Source: JAAOIF01 sp965217125
Lineage (GTDB): Bacteria > Pseudomonadota > Gammaproteobacteria > PS1 > Pseudothioglobaceae
Length of the DNA stretch: 64,000 nucleotides
Direction: 5' to 3'
Assembly (NCBI GenBank): GCA_965217125.1
Contig: OZ244244.1
Location: 1-64,000, forward strand
Shown: piece after piece, positions 45,368-54,812 of the stretch
Position numbering within the stretch: the stretch's first letter is position 1
Layout: each line of letters starts with the position of its first letter
Made by a program: the position numbers and the translations under genes
Notes under the pieces: model-generated
Told to the model about the DNA's origin: nothing
What the model saw: the letters and a program-made list of their open reading frames with translations, nothing else
Databases searched by the model: none

Positions 45368-46912
45368 CTACCTTTTTGAAGCGCGCCAGCCGTTTTCTTT
45401 GGCATCGTATGTGGAACAAAACCATTTTTCTCCATTCTCAATCATTATTTTTGTTTTTTTATAAAACACTCCATTTGGAACATGGTAGATTTTTTCACCA
45501 GTGCTTGAAATATTGCCTTTGATAAGATTGCTACCCTCTGCTTTAGCTACAATCCAATAAGGCGGGAGTTTTTTGAGTGGTGCGGGATTTTTCTGGCAGC
45601 CCTTATCTTGATTGTCAATCAAATTATCAAAATCATTATCAACATTATCATAGCATGCGTTTGTTGATTCTATGCTTTCTGGGTCTGGGCGGGCATTTAG
45701 CCATTGGTCGGGAATGCTATCCCATAAGCCCTCAAAGAATCTGTGAACTTTCTGAGCATTCTGCACATTATTGATAACAACTGTATTTTCATCATTTTTC
45801 TTTTCGCCAGCAGTAGTCCAATTCATCGAGCCTATCACTAAATATTGTCCATCTATAACCGCGACTTTCATGTGCATTTTTCCACCCCAGTTTTCCACTT
45901 TTACTGGAATGCCAGCGGCTTGGAGGATTTTATGTTTTGTATAGCCATTTTTTGCAGCAGTTGCGTCAATAATCACCCGAATTTTCACCCCTCGTTGATG
46001 TGCTCTTATAAGATCTGCGGTGATTTTTTTATGGGTAAGGAAAAAAATTGGCACATCTATATATGAAGTAGATTGCTTTATTAAAGGGCGTATCATTTTC
46101 TCCATAGTAGAGCCTTGTGGGGAAAACGATACTTTTATATCCGAGCCTGCTACTTGAGTGTGTAACACCTTATTTTTAAATAATTTCTTGTTTTTATGAA
46201 ATAGCATTTGATGATACATTTGCTCAAATTCTTGGGTATAAAAAGATGCAAATTTTGTATTTTCGATGAGTAGCGCAATATTTGCATTGTAGCCGCCCGT
46301 GCCAGAATCACTGATATTAGTCGAGCCGGTCCAGACGATTTTATTGTCAATAATAAAAAACTTGTTATGCATAATATCGCCCCCCTTAGATTCAAATTTT
46401 TCTCTTGAAGCCATTGAAGCAACTATACATTTATTTTTTGGAATACTGTAACCAACACATTGTAGTGGACCGTCAAACCCCTTTGGTCTTTTACAATAGG
46501 GTTTATAGTTCCATTGTTTTTTGTTTTTTAGTGTATTGATGTCAGCAGCTTGGTCGGTTTTAATATTGCCTATGGTTTTTACTAATTTTGCAGTTGATGC
46601 GTAATAATTATTGCCGTCTATATCGCTATCAACAACACCCCTAACATTGACCCCACGATTTTTTGCTTTTTTGATAGCATTCAACAAAACTGTTTGGTTT
46701 CGCATGCCATAAATCGCAAAATCTATGCTTTCTTTTGCACTCTTTATTGCTTTGAGTAAAGGCAGGCATATTTCTGACTCACAAGTGTCAGTAGGTTTGT
46801 CAAATAGTAATGGGCTATTTAATAAAATGCGAACATTATCCACAGCCACTACATTTGTTGCTAGCAAAAATTGTATTATTATTGCTAAAAATATCAGATA
46901 ATTTGTTCTCAC
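45368..46912 (-). CDS. Secreted phospholipase D-like protein with two HKD motifs
   Basis: I start it at GTG 46912 because GGAGG lies 5 bp upstream and the resulting N-terminus (MRTNYLIFLAIIIQFLLATNVVA) is a clean signal peptide; an ATG at 46924 contains that ribosome site. 514 residues. HKD motifs are MHNKFFIIDN (His 182) and MHMKVAVIDG (His 347), each followed by GSTN/GSMNWT. A C-terminal NVDNDFDNLIDNQDKGC segment resembles a calcium loop, and the last ~60 residues (KGNISSTGEKIYHVP, EKWFCSTYDAKENGWR) are a module known from secreted nucleases. Substrate may be phospholipid or nucleic acid. Possibly exported by the T2SS. Confidence 0.88.
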   Translation of the reverse strand: MRTNYLIFLAIIIQFLLATNVVAVDNVRILLNSPLLFDKPTDTCESEICLPLLKAIKSAKESIDFAIYGMRNQTVLLNAIKKAKNRGVNVRGVVDSDIDGNNYYASTAKLVKTIGNIKTDQAADINTLKNKKQWNYKPYCKRPKGFDGPLQCVGYSIPKNKCIVASMASREKFESKGGDIMHNKFFIIDNKIVWTGSTNISDSGTGGYNANIALLIENTKFASFYTQEFEQMYHQMLFHKNKKLFKNKVLHTQVAGSDIKVSFSPQGSTMEKMIRPLIKQSTSYIDVPIFFLTHKKITADLIRAHQRGVKIRVIIDATAAKNGYTKHKILQAAGIPVKVENWGGKMHMKVAVIDGQYLVIGSMNWTTAGEKKNDENTVVINNVQNAQKVHRFFEGLWDSIPDQWLNARPDPESIESTNACYDNVDNDFDNLIDNQDKGCQKNPAPLKKLPPYWIVAKAEGSNLIKGNISSTGEKIYHVPNGVFYKKTKIMIENGEKWFCSTYDAKENGWRASKR

Positions 46913-47052
46913 CTGAGCCTCCATAGTGTTTGAACTTATTTGTATTTTTTCACATAACTATTAGTAAGTATTCCAATATACCATAAGCAGATTTTTATAA
47001 AGTTTTAAAATGAAAAAACAAACTTCGCCTGAACGCCAGATTCTACTATTGC

Positions 47053-47796
47053 TTATTTATTTGCAAGATCAGCTACTGTCTTTGCTTCGCAGTATGAAAC
47101 AACATCAACTAAACTTTTATGTAAGTTTGCACTGCCTATATGTAGAAACTCGGCAAATTGTTGATACGATGGCTGCTCTGTATCTAATAAATCAACAATT
47201 ACTTTTACCGCAAACATTGGCATGCAAAATTGTTGGCAAATCCATGCTACTGCCGCGGCTTCCATTTCTTTAATAATAGCACCAGATGCCTGGATTATTT
47301 GTAAATCTTTTGCAATTGTTTCTAATGAATTACCGGTGCTAACTTCGCCTTGTTTAAGCAAAAGGTCTTTGGCCATAGCGGACACATCAACAGAAGGATA
47401 AGAGCCAACCCCATACTGTGGAAAGTTTGTATAAGGTATTCTTCTGTCGTGGTATCTAAATACTCCACAGCTTAAATACACATCTCCAATTCTACAGCCT
47501 CTGCTTTTTAGCCCGCCTGCTGTTCCGGCACTAATAATAATGTCAGGTGCTATATTTGTGATAGTTAAATAAGTTGCAAGAGTTGCTGGCTGAGTGCCTA
47601 TATTATCGACTTTATGTTGCTTGTCCTCGCCATTCCATATTACAAAAATTTCTGTAGAATTATAAAATCCACTAAAAACTTGCATCGGCACAAGATCTGC
47701 AAATACACATGTGTTTTTTGTTAAAGATAATCTATCAATAAATGGTTTTGCCTCATCCATCATTGCCATAATTACAGCTATTTTTTTTATAACCAT
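47053..47796 (-). CDS. 5'-methylthioadenosine/S-adenosylhomocysteine nucleosidase
   Basis: Hydrolyses MTA and SAH to adenine and a thioribose. ATG 47796 chosen because AGGTG lies 7 bp upstream; an in-frame GTG at 47805 overlaps that site. 247 residues. IAVIMAMMDEAKPF holds the N-terminal acid, SAGTAGGLKSRG the phosphorylase-family glycine loop, and IIKEMEAAAVAWIC the ribose-binding Met-Glu pair. The tail VDLLDTEQPSYQQFAEFL replaces the usual SD active-site aspartate region and recalls plant MTA nucleosidases. Confidence 0.85.
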   Translation of the reverse strand: MVIKKIAVIMAMMDEAKPFIDRLSLTKNTCVFADLVPMQVFSGFYNSTEIFVIWNGEDKQHKVDNIGTQPATLATYLTITNIAPDIIISAGTAGGLKSRGCRIGDVYLSCGVFRYHDRRIPYTNFPQYGVGSYPSVDVSAMAKDLLLKQGEVSTGNSLETIAKDLQIIQASGAIIKEMEAAAVAWICQQFCMPMFAVKVIVDLLDTEQPSYQQFAEFLHIGSANLHKSLVDVVSYCEAKTVADLANK

Positions 47797-47884
47797 TGCA
47801 AACACCTATTCTAAAATTTTATACAAAACATAATTATAGCCTAATCCAAAAGCTTAGATTCAGCGGCTATGCAAGCGCTCAAAA

Positions 47885-48250
47885 TTAAGTGTTAGTTGGT
47901 TTATTCTCATAGTTATGCCTTGCAAACCTTGGAGTGCATATTGCAAAGAAAATTAAATCTTGCTTTCCAATGTTGGTGATTCGCTGGCGCTGCATAGGTG
48001 GAATTAACACCACATCGCCAGAACACACCTTTCTTTGTGTGGCATCTCCGAGCTCAACCATGCCAATTCCTGACAATATGCAATACCTTTCAGTAGTATT
48101 TTTTAGCCGATGCCACGAAGTTGTAACTCCGGGCTTAACCCTTGCTCGTGCAATCGACAAATCAGCATCAACTTCACTATTTGATAGCTCAGTAATGTAG
48201 CAGCCTTCAGCTGCGAAAAAGTATTCACCCAATTCTGATTGTATAGTCAT
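47885..48250 (-). CDS. Small cupin-domain protein
   Basis: 121 residues, a single cupin barrel. Motif 1 is SWHRLKNTTERYCILSGIG (one His, Glu; the usual second His is Asn or Lys), motif 2 GDVVLIPPMQRQRITN, where the His is replaced by Gln. Metal binding may therefore be changed. Lies 12 bp upstream of nothing related in function that I can name; rarD-like gene is next upstream. Substrate unknown. Confidence 0.75.
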   Translation of the reverse strand: MTIQSELGEYFFAAEGCYITELSNSEVDADLSIARARVKPGVTTSWHRLKNTTERYCILSGIGMVELGDATQRKVCSGDVVLIPPMQRQRITNIGKQDLIFFAICTPRFARHNYENKPTNT

Positions 48251-48262
48251 AAGTTATTGTTT

Positions 48263-49159
48263 TTAAATGGAATGGTAGTGCTGCCTTATTTTGTTATATA
48301 TTAACAGTGATATTGCAAGCCAGATAAGAGAAAAAGAAATTATTTTGTATAAGCCTAATGGTTCGTGATACACAAATACACCCAATAAAAAATTACAACT
48401 GGGCGGAATAAACTGCAAAAAACTAAGGGATAAAGCTGTCAGTTTTTTAGCCGCAATACTATACCACCATAACGGCAAAACACTGATAACACCAGTAGAT
48501 AACAACAATAATACTTGAGATGAGTTTAGCCAATCAACGCCGCTTAAATTATTAGTTTGTAGCCAAAGTAAAAATAAAATCGCAAAAGGCAATAATAATA
48601 ACATTTCAAATGACTGAGTAATCACCGCATCACCTGAAACAGATTTTTTAAACACACCATAAAAGCAAAAACAAAAACCTATTGTTATTGCGACCCAAGG
48701 AAATGACAGATTGTCTAATAGTGCAAATATCATAATAGCAACCGAGCATATTGATAAAAATATGGCTATTTTTTGTAGCTTATTGGTTTTTTCTTTAAAA
48801 ATAATTTGCGATACAAAAATACTCATAATTGGACTTAGAAAATATCCTAAGGCAATTTCTAAAACTCTGTTGCTGAGTATTCCATAAATATAGACAAACC
48901 ACCAAATGCCTAAAATTACTGACATTATTGTGATATTTTTCCATGGTATTTTTTGCAAGAAAGGCAACACTTTGTCTCTTTTTACAACAAGTACAATAAT
49001 AACTAAAAAGAATTGAGCCCAGACTATACGCCAAGATAATAATTCCCAAGAGCCTATGGCTGACAAGGGTTTATACCATAATGGATATGAGCCCCATAAC
49101 AATGTGGCAAAAATACCATATAGTGAGCCAGATGAATTATCAGTATGTTTGTTAGTCAT
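48263..49159 (-). CDS. rarD: RarD/EamA-family membrane transporter
   Basis: 298 residues from ATG 49159; a TTG at 49195 would add 12 residues. About ten helices. GIFATLLWGSYPLWYKPL and the WRIVWAQFF, YGILSNRVLEIALGYFLSPI segments fit the RarD branch (GxxxAxxAYxxWGxxPxYxK in E. coli, with YIWAVNxxxxLExSLGYFI). RarD proteins are presumed metabolite exporters. Followed by the cupin gene after 12 bp. Confidence 0.85.
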   Translation of the reverse strand: MTNKHTDNSSGSLYGIFATLLWGSYPLWYKPLSAIGSWELLSWRIVWAQFFLVIIVLVVKRDKVLPFLQKIPWKNITIMSVILGIWWFVYIYGILSNRVLEIALGYFLSPIMSIFVSQIIFKEKTNKLQKIAIFLSICSVAIMIFALLDNLSFPWVAITIGFCFCFYGVFKKSVSGDAVITQSFEMLLLLPFAILFLLWLQTNNLSGVDWLNSSQVLLLLSTGVISVLPLWWYSIAAKKLTALSLSFLQFIPPSCNFLLGVFVYHEPLGLYKIISFSLIWLAISLLIYNKIRQHYHSI

Positions 49160-49250
49160 TAGATAATCCGCCAACAGCCTTTGTTTATCCAGCAATTATC
49201 GAAATGCTTTTGAATAATGCCTATTTCTGCTTGTATAAAATCCATTATTT

Positions 49251-49751
49251 TTAATGTATTGATTGTGTGTTTGCAATATTAGGAAAGTCCTCAATCGGAC
49301 CGCCAGCTGCGGTTTCTGCATCGGTTGCATCACGCACTGTTAGCACTTCAAGGATAAAAATTACTTCTCTGCCACAAAGTGGATTGTTGCCATCAACGGT
49401 AACTGAATTTTCATCAACACGCGTTACCATAAAGTCTTTCGGCTGACCTTTATGATTTTCCATAGTAATGGTGGTGCCTACTTTTTGATATTCTGCTGGC
49501 ACTTTTTCAAGTTGGTCGGTAAAAACTAATGATTCATCTCTAGGTCCGTAGATTTCATCGCAATTAATCGGCAGCTCAATCACATCGCCCTGAGTTTGTC
49601 CTGCCAATTCTGCCGTTACTTTGGACGACAAAATATCACCAATACCGTGTATATAGCCGAGTGGAAATTCAACTGCAGAAAGCACATCTTTGGTTTTTTT
49701 ATCAATGACTTTATAAAGCAATTCAACAAACTTGCCATCTTCAATAATCAT
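49251..49751 (-). CDS. SlyD-like FKBP-type peptidyl-prolyl isomerase
   Basis: 166 residues from ATG 49751; an upstream in-frame ATG would overlap the preceding gene and add unrelated basic residues. FKBP fold with inserted flap domain: GYIHGIGDILSSKVTAEL, GDVIELP, and VDGNNPLCGREVIF matching SlyD VDGNHxLAGxxLxF with one His to Asn change. The His-rich SlyD tail is missing. It lies 22 bp after the 116-residue gene, downstream of the sulfur locus, so it may help fold or metallate APS reductase; that is inference. Confidence 0.85.
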   Translation of the reverse strand: MIIEDGKFVELLYKVIDKKTKDVLSAVEFPLGYIHGIGDILSSKVTAELAGQTQGDVIELPINCDEIYGPRDESLVFTDQLEKVPAEYQKVGTTITMENHKGQPKDFMVTRVDENSVTVDGNNPLCGREVIFILEVLTVRDATDAETAAGGPIEDFPNIANTQSIH

Positions 49752-49773
49752 AATCTTAGTTTTCTTAGTTTTT

Positions 49774-50124
49774 TTAAAAAACAGTCGCGCCAAAAATCTT
49801 AATTTCATCGTCTTCATAACCCAAAACTAAGCGACCCAAATATTCACCGTCCAAATTTTTGTTGGTTTGTTTATACAAAACGCTAACATACTGACCGCGG
49901 CGAATCATACCTAAATATTCAGGGTCTTTGTTGAGGCCTTTAGTCAATTTGCTGCGGGCGAATTGTTTGCCCATTTCAATCTCATTTGCACCACGAAGCA
50001 TTTTTTCAGAAAAATTTCTAATAAATGCTCCATAGTTTTTATTATTAGAATATTTGACTAAGTCATTCCACATTGGGTTGGCAACTGCCAATATTTCTTT
50101 GTCTGATTTTTCAATAATGTTCAT
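49774..50124 (-). CDS. Protein of unknown function between aprA and SlyD-like gene
   Basis: 116 residues, no signal peptide or membrane segment. The first half (NPMWNDLVKYSNNKNYGAF, then IRNFSEKML) recalls NTF2/SnoaL-like small domains; the end is YLGRLVLGYEDDEIKIFGATVF. I cannot name the family. ATG with a weak upstream ribosome site. The aprA terminator at 50151-50183 separates it from the sulfur operon, so expression would need read-through or its own promoter. Confidence 0.7.
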   Translation of the reverse strand: MNIIEKSDKEILAVANPMWNDLVKYSNNKNYGAFIRNFSEKMLRGANEIEMGKQFARSKLTKGLNKDPEYLGMIRRGQYVSVLYKQTNKNLDGEYLGRLVLGYEDDEIKIFGATVF

Positions 50125-50150
50125 TTGTTATTCTCTATTTCACCTTAAAA

Positions 50151-50183
50151 TAAAAAAACCAACATAAAATATGTTGGTTTTTT
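50151..50183 (-). terminator. Intrinsic terminator after aprA
   Basis: Stem of 12-13 bp: AAAAACCAACAT (50154-50165) with ATGTTGGTTTTT (50171-50182), loop about 3-5 nt. On the minus strand it runs into a T-rich tract. It lies 49 bp beyond the aprA stop. The symmetric A and T ends would also permit termination on the plus strand. Confidence 0.85.
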
Positions 50184-50231
50184 ATTTAGCATTCAACAAA
50201 TGCCTAATAATAAGTCTTTGTTAAAGTTATT

Positions 50232-52130
50232 TTACTTCTTTTCATCAACTAAGTGATACAAAGGTTGCTTCTCCATTGTGTATTCACCTGTGTTGCGGTC
50301 ACGCTGAGAAGTTGTCAAAACATGCCAGTTCTTATCGTCAAGTTTCATACAATCACCACGGTAGTAATAACCGGGCCAACGAGTTTCTTCACGGAACAAA
50401 GTATGATGAACAACACATTCAGAAGTGCGATGACGGTGTTTAAGCTCCCATGCGCGTAACAACTGATGAATATCTTCAGCGCCAACTTTTTCTAAATCTT
50501 GTTCTAAAATTTTCAGCTTATGCAAGCCCATATTTAGCAATTTATCGTTAGTCATATACTGCACAGTTACCCCACCAGCATACTCGTCCATCAATTTTTG
50601 CAGACGCTGCAAACCGGGCATTGGCAAGATGTAACTGGGCGATACTTCGCCACCAACAATTTCATTACGCCCAACTTTGTAAGTTTCTAAAGGCTTATAG
50701 ATTTGCGCTTTACGCTCATCAATTTGTTGCTGAGAAACATTGATACCTTCCGCCTTACCATCATCAATATATTTACAAGCAGCTTTAGCAGACAAACGCC
50801 CCTCTGTAAATGAGCCTGATGAAAATGCGTGTGGTGTGCCGCCAACCGCATCGCCTGCACCAAATAAACCATCAACGGTCATCATGCGGTTATAACCCCA
50901 AAAGTATTCAGGAATATTGCCTGATATATCCTCAGGGCCCGAGCACCATGCACCACAACCTGTTGCATGCGAGCCCATAACATACGGCTCAGAAGTAGTT
51001 AATTCAGGATTAACATACTTAGGATCAACATCAGTCGCCGCCCATAATACTGCTTGACCAACAGTCATACCGAGAAAATTTTCCCATCCAACTTCTTCTA
51101 AATGAGGGTCTTGAAATGCTTCCATGGTAACCATATGAATTGGACCACGCCCAGCATTAACCTCAGAAATAAATGCGTGATTACGCAAACAGGTCGGTAT
51201 TGGCTTATGAGATAAATGCTGACCTTCTGTATCTAAGTATTCTTTACCTACCATTTTTGTTAGTGCTGGAAACCATTTAGATTCATACTCATCGCCATAA
51301 CCGTTTTGGGTGTAGGTTTTAAGATGGAGGAAATATGCACCAACTGGACCATAACCGTCTTTAAATCGTGCCAAAACGATGCGGTTTTCCATTTGTGTCA
51401 TCTTTGCACCCGCTTCAATCATTAACGCATAAGCAGAACCTGAAGACCACGGTGCATACCAAACGCGTCCCGCACCTTCGCCTACGGAACGGGGTTTAAA
51501 GATGTTAGATGCACCACCAGCGCCGACAATAACTGTCTTAGATTTGAATACATGGTAGTTACCTGTGCGCACATTAAAACCAACCGCACCTGCAATACGA
51601 TTCTCTTGTGCATCGTCTGTTAATAGATGTGTTACCATAATACGGTTGAAAGTTTTGTCAGCATTCACTTTAGCAGCTTCGGCAACAATCGGCTTGTAAG
51701 ATTCGCCGTGAATCATAATCTGCCAACGACCTTCACGCATATATGCGCCCCTACCTTTATCGCCTTCAGCTAAGTCTGCCCTTTTAGGGTCTTTCATTAA
51801 TGGAAGTCCCCATTCTTCAAATTTGTGAACTGTAGAATCAACATGACGCGCCATATCAAAAGCTAGGTCTTCACGCACCATACCCATCAAATCCATACGC
51901 GCATAACGCACATGATCTTCAGGATTGTTCTCACCCCAACGAGTGCCCATATAACAGTTAATTGCGTATAGACCTTGGGCAACCGCGCCACTGCGGTCAA
52001 TGTTTGCTTTCTCAGCAATTACAATTTTCTTATCACGACCCCAGTATCTCGCTTCATAAGCAGCACCTGTGCCACCTAATCCAGCACCAACAACTAAAAT
52101 ATCAATATTATCTTCAACAATTGTTTTCAT
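50232..52130 (-). CDS. aprA: Adenylylsulfate (APS) reductase alpha subunit
   Basis: FAD-containing catalytic subunit. In sulfur oxidisers it runs in reverse, joining sulfite and AMP to APS. 632 residues, normal length. FAD motif VVGAGLGGTGAAYEA at the N-terminus; ESKWFPALTKMVGKEYL, GCGAWCSGPED and EETRWPGYYYRGDC are typical. Its ATG overlaps the aprB stop by one base (TAATG), a strict coupling of the two subunits. Confidence 0.98.
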   Translation of the reverse strand: MKTIVEDNIDILVVGAGLGGTGAAYEARYWGRDKKIVIAEKANIDRSGAVAQGLYAINCYMGTRWGENNPEDHVRYARMDLMGMVREDLAFDMARHVDSTVHKFEEWGLPLMKDPKRADLAEGDKGRGAYMREGRWQIMIHGESYKPIVAEAAKVNADKTFNRIMVTHLLTDDAQENRIAGAVGFNVRTGNYHVFKSKTVIVGAGGASNIFKPRSVGEGAGRVWYAPWSSGSAYALMIEAGAKMTQMENRIVLARFKDGYGPVGAYFLHLKTYTQNGYGDEYESKWFPALTKMVGKEYLDTEGQHLSHKPIPTCLRNHAFISEVNAGRGPIHMVTMEAFQDPHLEEVGWENFLGMTVGQAVLWAATDVDPKYVNPELTTSEPYVMGSHATGCGAWCSGPEDISGNIPEYFWGYNRMMTVDGLFGAGDAVGGTPHAFSSGSFTEGRLSAKAACKYIDDGKAEGINVSQQQIDERKAQIYKPLETYKVGRNEIVGGEVSPSYILPMPGLQRLQKLMDEYAGGVTVQYMTNDKLLNMGLHKLKILEQDLEKVGAEDIHQLLRAWELKHRHRTSECVVHHTLFREETRWPGYYYRGDCMKLDDKNWHVLTTSQRDRNTGEYTMEKQPLYHLVDEKK

Positions 52131-52609
52131 TAGTAATACACTCCTTCTTTAAGTTTCAAGCCATTAGACTCTAAGGTATGCAAGTCACCGTCATCTAAGC
52201 GAATTGACTCTGGCTCAAATGCTAATAATTCACTATCGCGTGCCTCTTGAGTAGGCTGCGCTTCGTTTCTGAAATCAGGAATTGCTGAGCCCCACGGTTT
52301 AGTAGTAATTGGCGACAAGAAGTTCTTCTCACGACCATCTCTAAATTTAATTTTCCAGGCAATCGTGCCTTTTTCTTCGTCACGAAGCACCCGAACACTA
52401 TGACCTAATGGCGCAAAGTCTGCATAGCCACGAACATCAATTGCTTGGTGTGGGCATGCTTTTACACATGCATAGCACTCCCAGCACATATTAGGTTCAA
52501 TATTTACCGCACGACGATATTTTTTATCGATGTGCATAATGTCAGATGGGCAGATATCAACACAATGTCCGCAACCATCACAACGAGTCATATATACAAA
52601 AGTTGGCAT
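52130..52609 (-). CDS. aprB: APS reductase beta subunit
   Basis: Electron-transfer subunit with two [4Fe-4S] clusters. 159 residues. Cluster motifs CDGCGHCVDICP and CWECYACVKACP; the tail embraces AprA in known structures. Ribosome site GAGAGGA before the ATG; 41 bp after aprM. Confidence 0.98.
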   Translation of the reverse strand: MPTFVYMTRCDGCGHCVDICPSDIMHIDKKYRRAVNIEPNMCWECYACVKACPHQAIDVRGYADFAPLGHSVRVLRDEEKGTIAWKIKFRDGREKNFLSPITTKPWGSAIPDFRNEAQPTQEARDSELLAFEPESIRLDDGDLHTLESNGLKLKEGVYY

Positions 52610-52650
52610 ATTATTTTCCTCTCTTTGTTAAGTTAATTAGTTAAATAAAT

Positions 52651-53472
52651 TTAGTAGTGATTTGGCTTTTCGCGCTTGATGCCAAGACCCATATTCATAG
52701 GTGCGCCTACCAGTAATTCCATAGAATGTCTGGCTTGTTGTTCAGGGTCATCTCTGGTTAATAGTGGTAGGTTTTCAGCTGAACCGTCTGCTTTAGTAAT
52801 GCGTTTGTCATAAGCTGCAAATGGTTTGAAGAACATATGCGAGAACTTAGACCAATATACACCGCCAAATAACGATGCAGTAGAAAGAATAAGCAATACA
52901 AATTCCCAACCCAGCGCATTGCCATTGAAAGACCAGATTAGTGCTGTGGTAGATGTTGCCATTAATGACAAACTAAACATATCTCTTCTAATGCTGATGT
53001 TAAAAGGTGAGTTGCCTTCTGCTGCAACATCGACTTTAAAAACAAACCAAAACCAAAAACTACCAATAAATAACATAATTGCACCAATGTGCCATATTTT
53101 TGTCCACACTGGATTAGCGCCATCTGCGCCGAATATCATAATTGCAGTTGCTGTATTAAATAAAATAAAACCATACATAGTTAGCAAATGCACCAATCGG
53201 CGCACTGGATTTTTAAATTCAGCAGATGTAACAACATCAGTTGCAATGGTTGCAGCGGCGATGCTGAGTTTATCGCCAGCACTTAATTCTTTAGTTGCAT
53301 TTGCTTTAGCCTTAGTCGCATTATCAAAAAAATACTTGGCACTTTTTTTATGCAACATATCTAAAATCGTCATAACGATAACCAGTGCAACCATTATTAT
53401 TACATAAGTTTGCATGGACCCGTATGAGATGCCGTTATTTGCTAAATCGGCGATTGGTGTATTGGTTATCAT
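52651..53472 (-). CDS. aprM: APS reductase membrane anchor AprM
   Basis: Membrane protein proposed to tie AprAB to the quinone pool in sulfur-oxidising bacteria that lack QmoABC. 273 residues with about six predicted helices (for instance TYVIIMVALVIVMTILDML and FILFNTATAIMIFG). LRRLVHLLTMYGF-like VRRLVHLLTMYGF is a conserved His-bearing segment. Placed sat-aprM-aprB-aprA, the arrangement that defines the lineage I type locus. Confidence 0.92.
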   Translation of the reverse strand: MITNTPIADLANNGISYGSMQTYVIIMVALVIVMTILDMLHKKSAKYFFDNATKAKANATKELSAGDKLSIAAATIATDVVTSAEFKNPVRRLVHLLTMYGFILFNTATAIMIFGADGANPVWTKIWHIGAIMLFIGSFWFWFVFKVDVAAEGNSPFNISIRRDMFSLSLMATSTTALIWSFNGNALGWEFVLLILSTASLFGGVYWSKFSHMFFKPFAAYDKRITKADGSAENLPLLTRDDPEQQARHSMELLVGAPMNMGLGIKREKPNHY

Positions 53473-53539
53473 GGGTTTATTTCTCCTTTGAGTTGTGCAT
53501 TAAAAAAAATTATCAAGTTTAAAACTTCATAATCAAATA

Positions 53540-53567
53540 ATTATATACAAATATTAAAATTTTTCAA
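53540..53567 (-). promoter_or_regulatory. Second promoter, inside the sulfur operon, before aprM
   Basis: On the minus strand TTGAAA (53567-53562) and a perfect TATAAT (53545-53540) are 16 bp apart, about 65 bp upstream of aprM. It would allow aprMBA to be made independently of sat. Confidence 0.7.
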
Positions 53568-53578
53568 ATAAATTTTTT

Positions 53579-54787
53579 TTACCTAGCTGAGGGTCCACTT
53601 AATTTAACCTGAATTTTGTCTTCATCCTTAATGCCAACATAATAAGTCTGCAGAATTTTAGCCACTTCTGGGCGCGAAAATTCTGCAGGCAAATCTTCAC
53701 CATCAGACAACATTTTACGCACTTTAGTGCCTGATAATAACACTCGATCTTTAGCTTCGTGCGGACAAGTTTTCATACTTGACATGCCACCACATTTATG
53801 ACACCAGAAAGTCCAGTCGATTTTCAAAGCTTTGGTAACAAGTGCATCAGCGGCAATTTCATCAAAGATATTATGTGCATCAAAAGCACCATAATAATCA
53901 TCAACACCCGCATGGTCACGGCCAACAATCAGGTGCGAACAGCCATAATTTTGTCTAAACAATGCGTGCAAAAGTGCCTCACGCGGGCCTGCATAACGCA
54001 TATCTAATGGATAGCCTGATTGCAAAACGGTGTTATCAACAAAATAGTTTTTAATCAATGCTGCAATCGCCCGAGAGCGAACATCGGCAGGAATATCACC
54101 TGCTTTAAGTCCGCCTAATACTGAGTGAATCATCACCCCATCACAAATCTCAACGGCAATTTTAGCCAAATATTCATGCGAGCGATGCATAGGGTTACGG
54201 GTTTGAAATGCGGCAATGGTTGACCAGCCTTTATCAGCAAAATAAGCACGGGTTTGCATCGGTGTCATATACAAATCACCATATTTTTCAGGAAAACCGC
54301 CGTCAGATAAAACCTTAATTGAGCCTGCAAGATTGTATTTGCCTTGTGCCATTATCATGGCCACGCCAGGGTGTTGTGTTTCGGTGGTTTTGTAGACTGT
54401 TCTACATTCGTGTGCTTTATCGATTGAGTATTTTTCAGTAACATTCATTGTTGCAATAATATCGCCTGTTTTACCACTAAGCAATGCTACTTTATCGCCT
54501 GTTTTAACGCCTTCATCTTCAGTTGAAAGGGTAATAGGAATCGGCCAGAATAAACCATTTGCCATCGTCATATTATCACAAATACCTTGCCAATCAGCTA
54601 AGCCCATAAAACCGTCTAATGGATTAAAGCCGCCAATACCTAACATAATAACATCGCCTTCTTCTCTGGATGAACAGGTGATTTTTGGCAATGATTCTGC
54701 TCTGGCCAATTCTGCTGTTAATGCACTACCTTCTAAGGCAAGTGGTTTGAGTGTATCGCTACCGTGTGGCGGGGTTAATTTTGACAT
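53579..54787 (-). CDS. sat: ATP sulfurylase (dissimilatory, homomeric)
   Basis: In sulfur oxidation it turns APS and pyrophosphate into sulfate and ATP. 402 residues from ATG 54787 (MSKLTPPHG), the family start; the frame is open 14 codons upstream. Substrate motifs AAFQTRNPMHRSHEYL (QxRNPxHxxHE) and VGRDHAGVDDYYG, and a C-terminal zinc-type CHKCGGMSSMKTCPH. First gene of sat-aprMBA. Confidence 0.97.
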   Translation of the reverse strand: MSKLTPPHGSDTLKPLALEGSALTAELARAESLPKITCSSREEGDVIMLGIGGFNPLDGFMGLADWQGICDNMTMANGLFWPIPITLSTEDEGVKTGDKVALLSGKTGDIIATMNVTEKYSIDKAHECRTVYKTTETQHPGVAMIMAQGKYNLAGSIKVLSDGGFPEKYGDLYMTPMQTRAYFADKGWSTIAAFQTRNPMHRSHEYLAKIAVEICDGVMIHSVLGGLKAGDIPADVRSRAIAALIKNYFVDNTVLQSGYPLDMRYAGPREALLHALFRQNYGCSHLIVGRDHAGVDDYYGAFDAHNIFDEIAADALVTKALKIDWTFWCHKCGGMSSMKTCPHEAKDRVLLSGTKVRKMLSDGEDLPAEFSRPEVAKILQTYYVGIKDEDKIQVKLSGPSAR

Positions 54788-54812
54788 AATTCTGTTTGTT
54801 GAAAAAACAAAG

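Noticed and set aside
47010..47273. 87-codon plus-strand frame
   Set aside because: Mostly antisense to the nucleosidase gene and without any family signal.
47053..47796. Purine phosphorylase instead of nucleosidase
   Set aside because: The MEAAAVAW segment and length fit MTA/SAH nucleosidases better, though phosphorylases share the fold.
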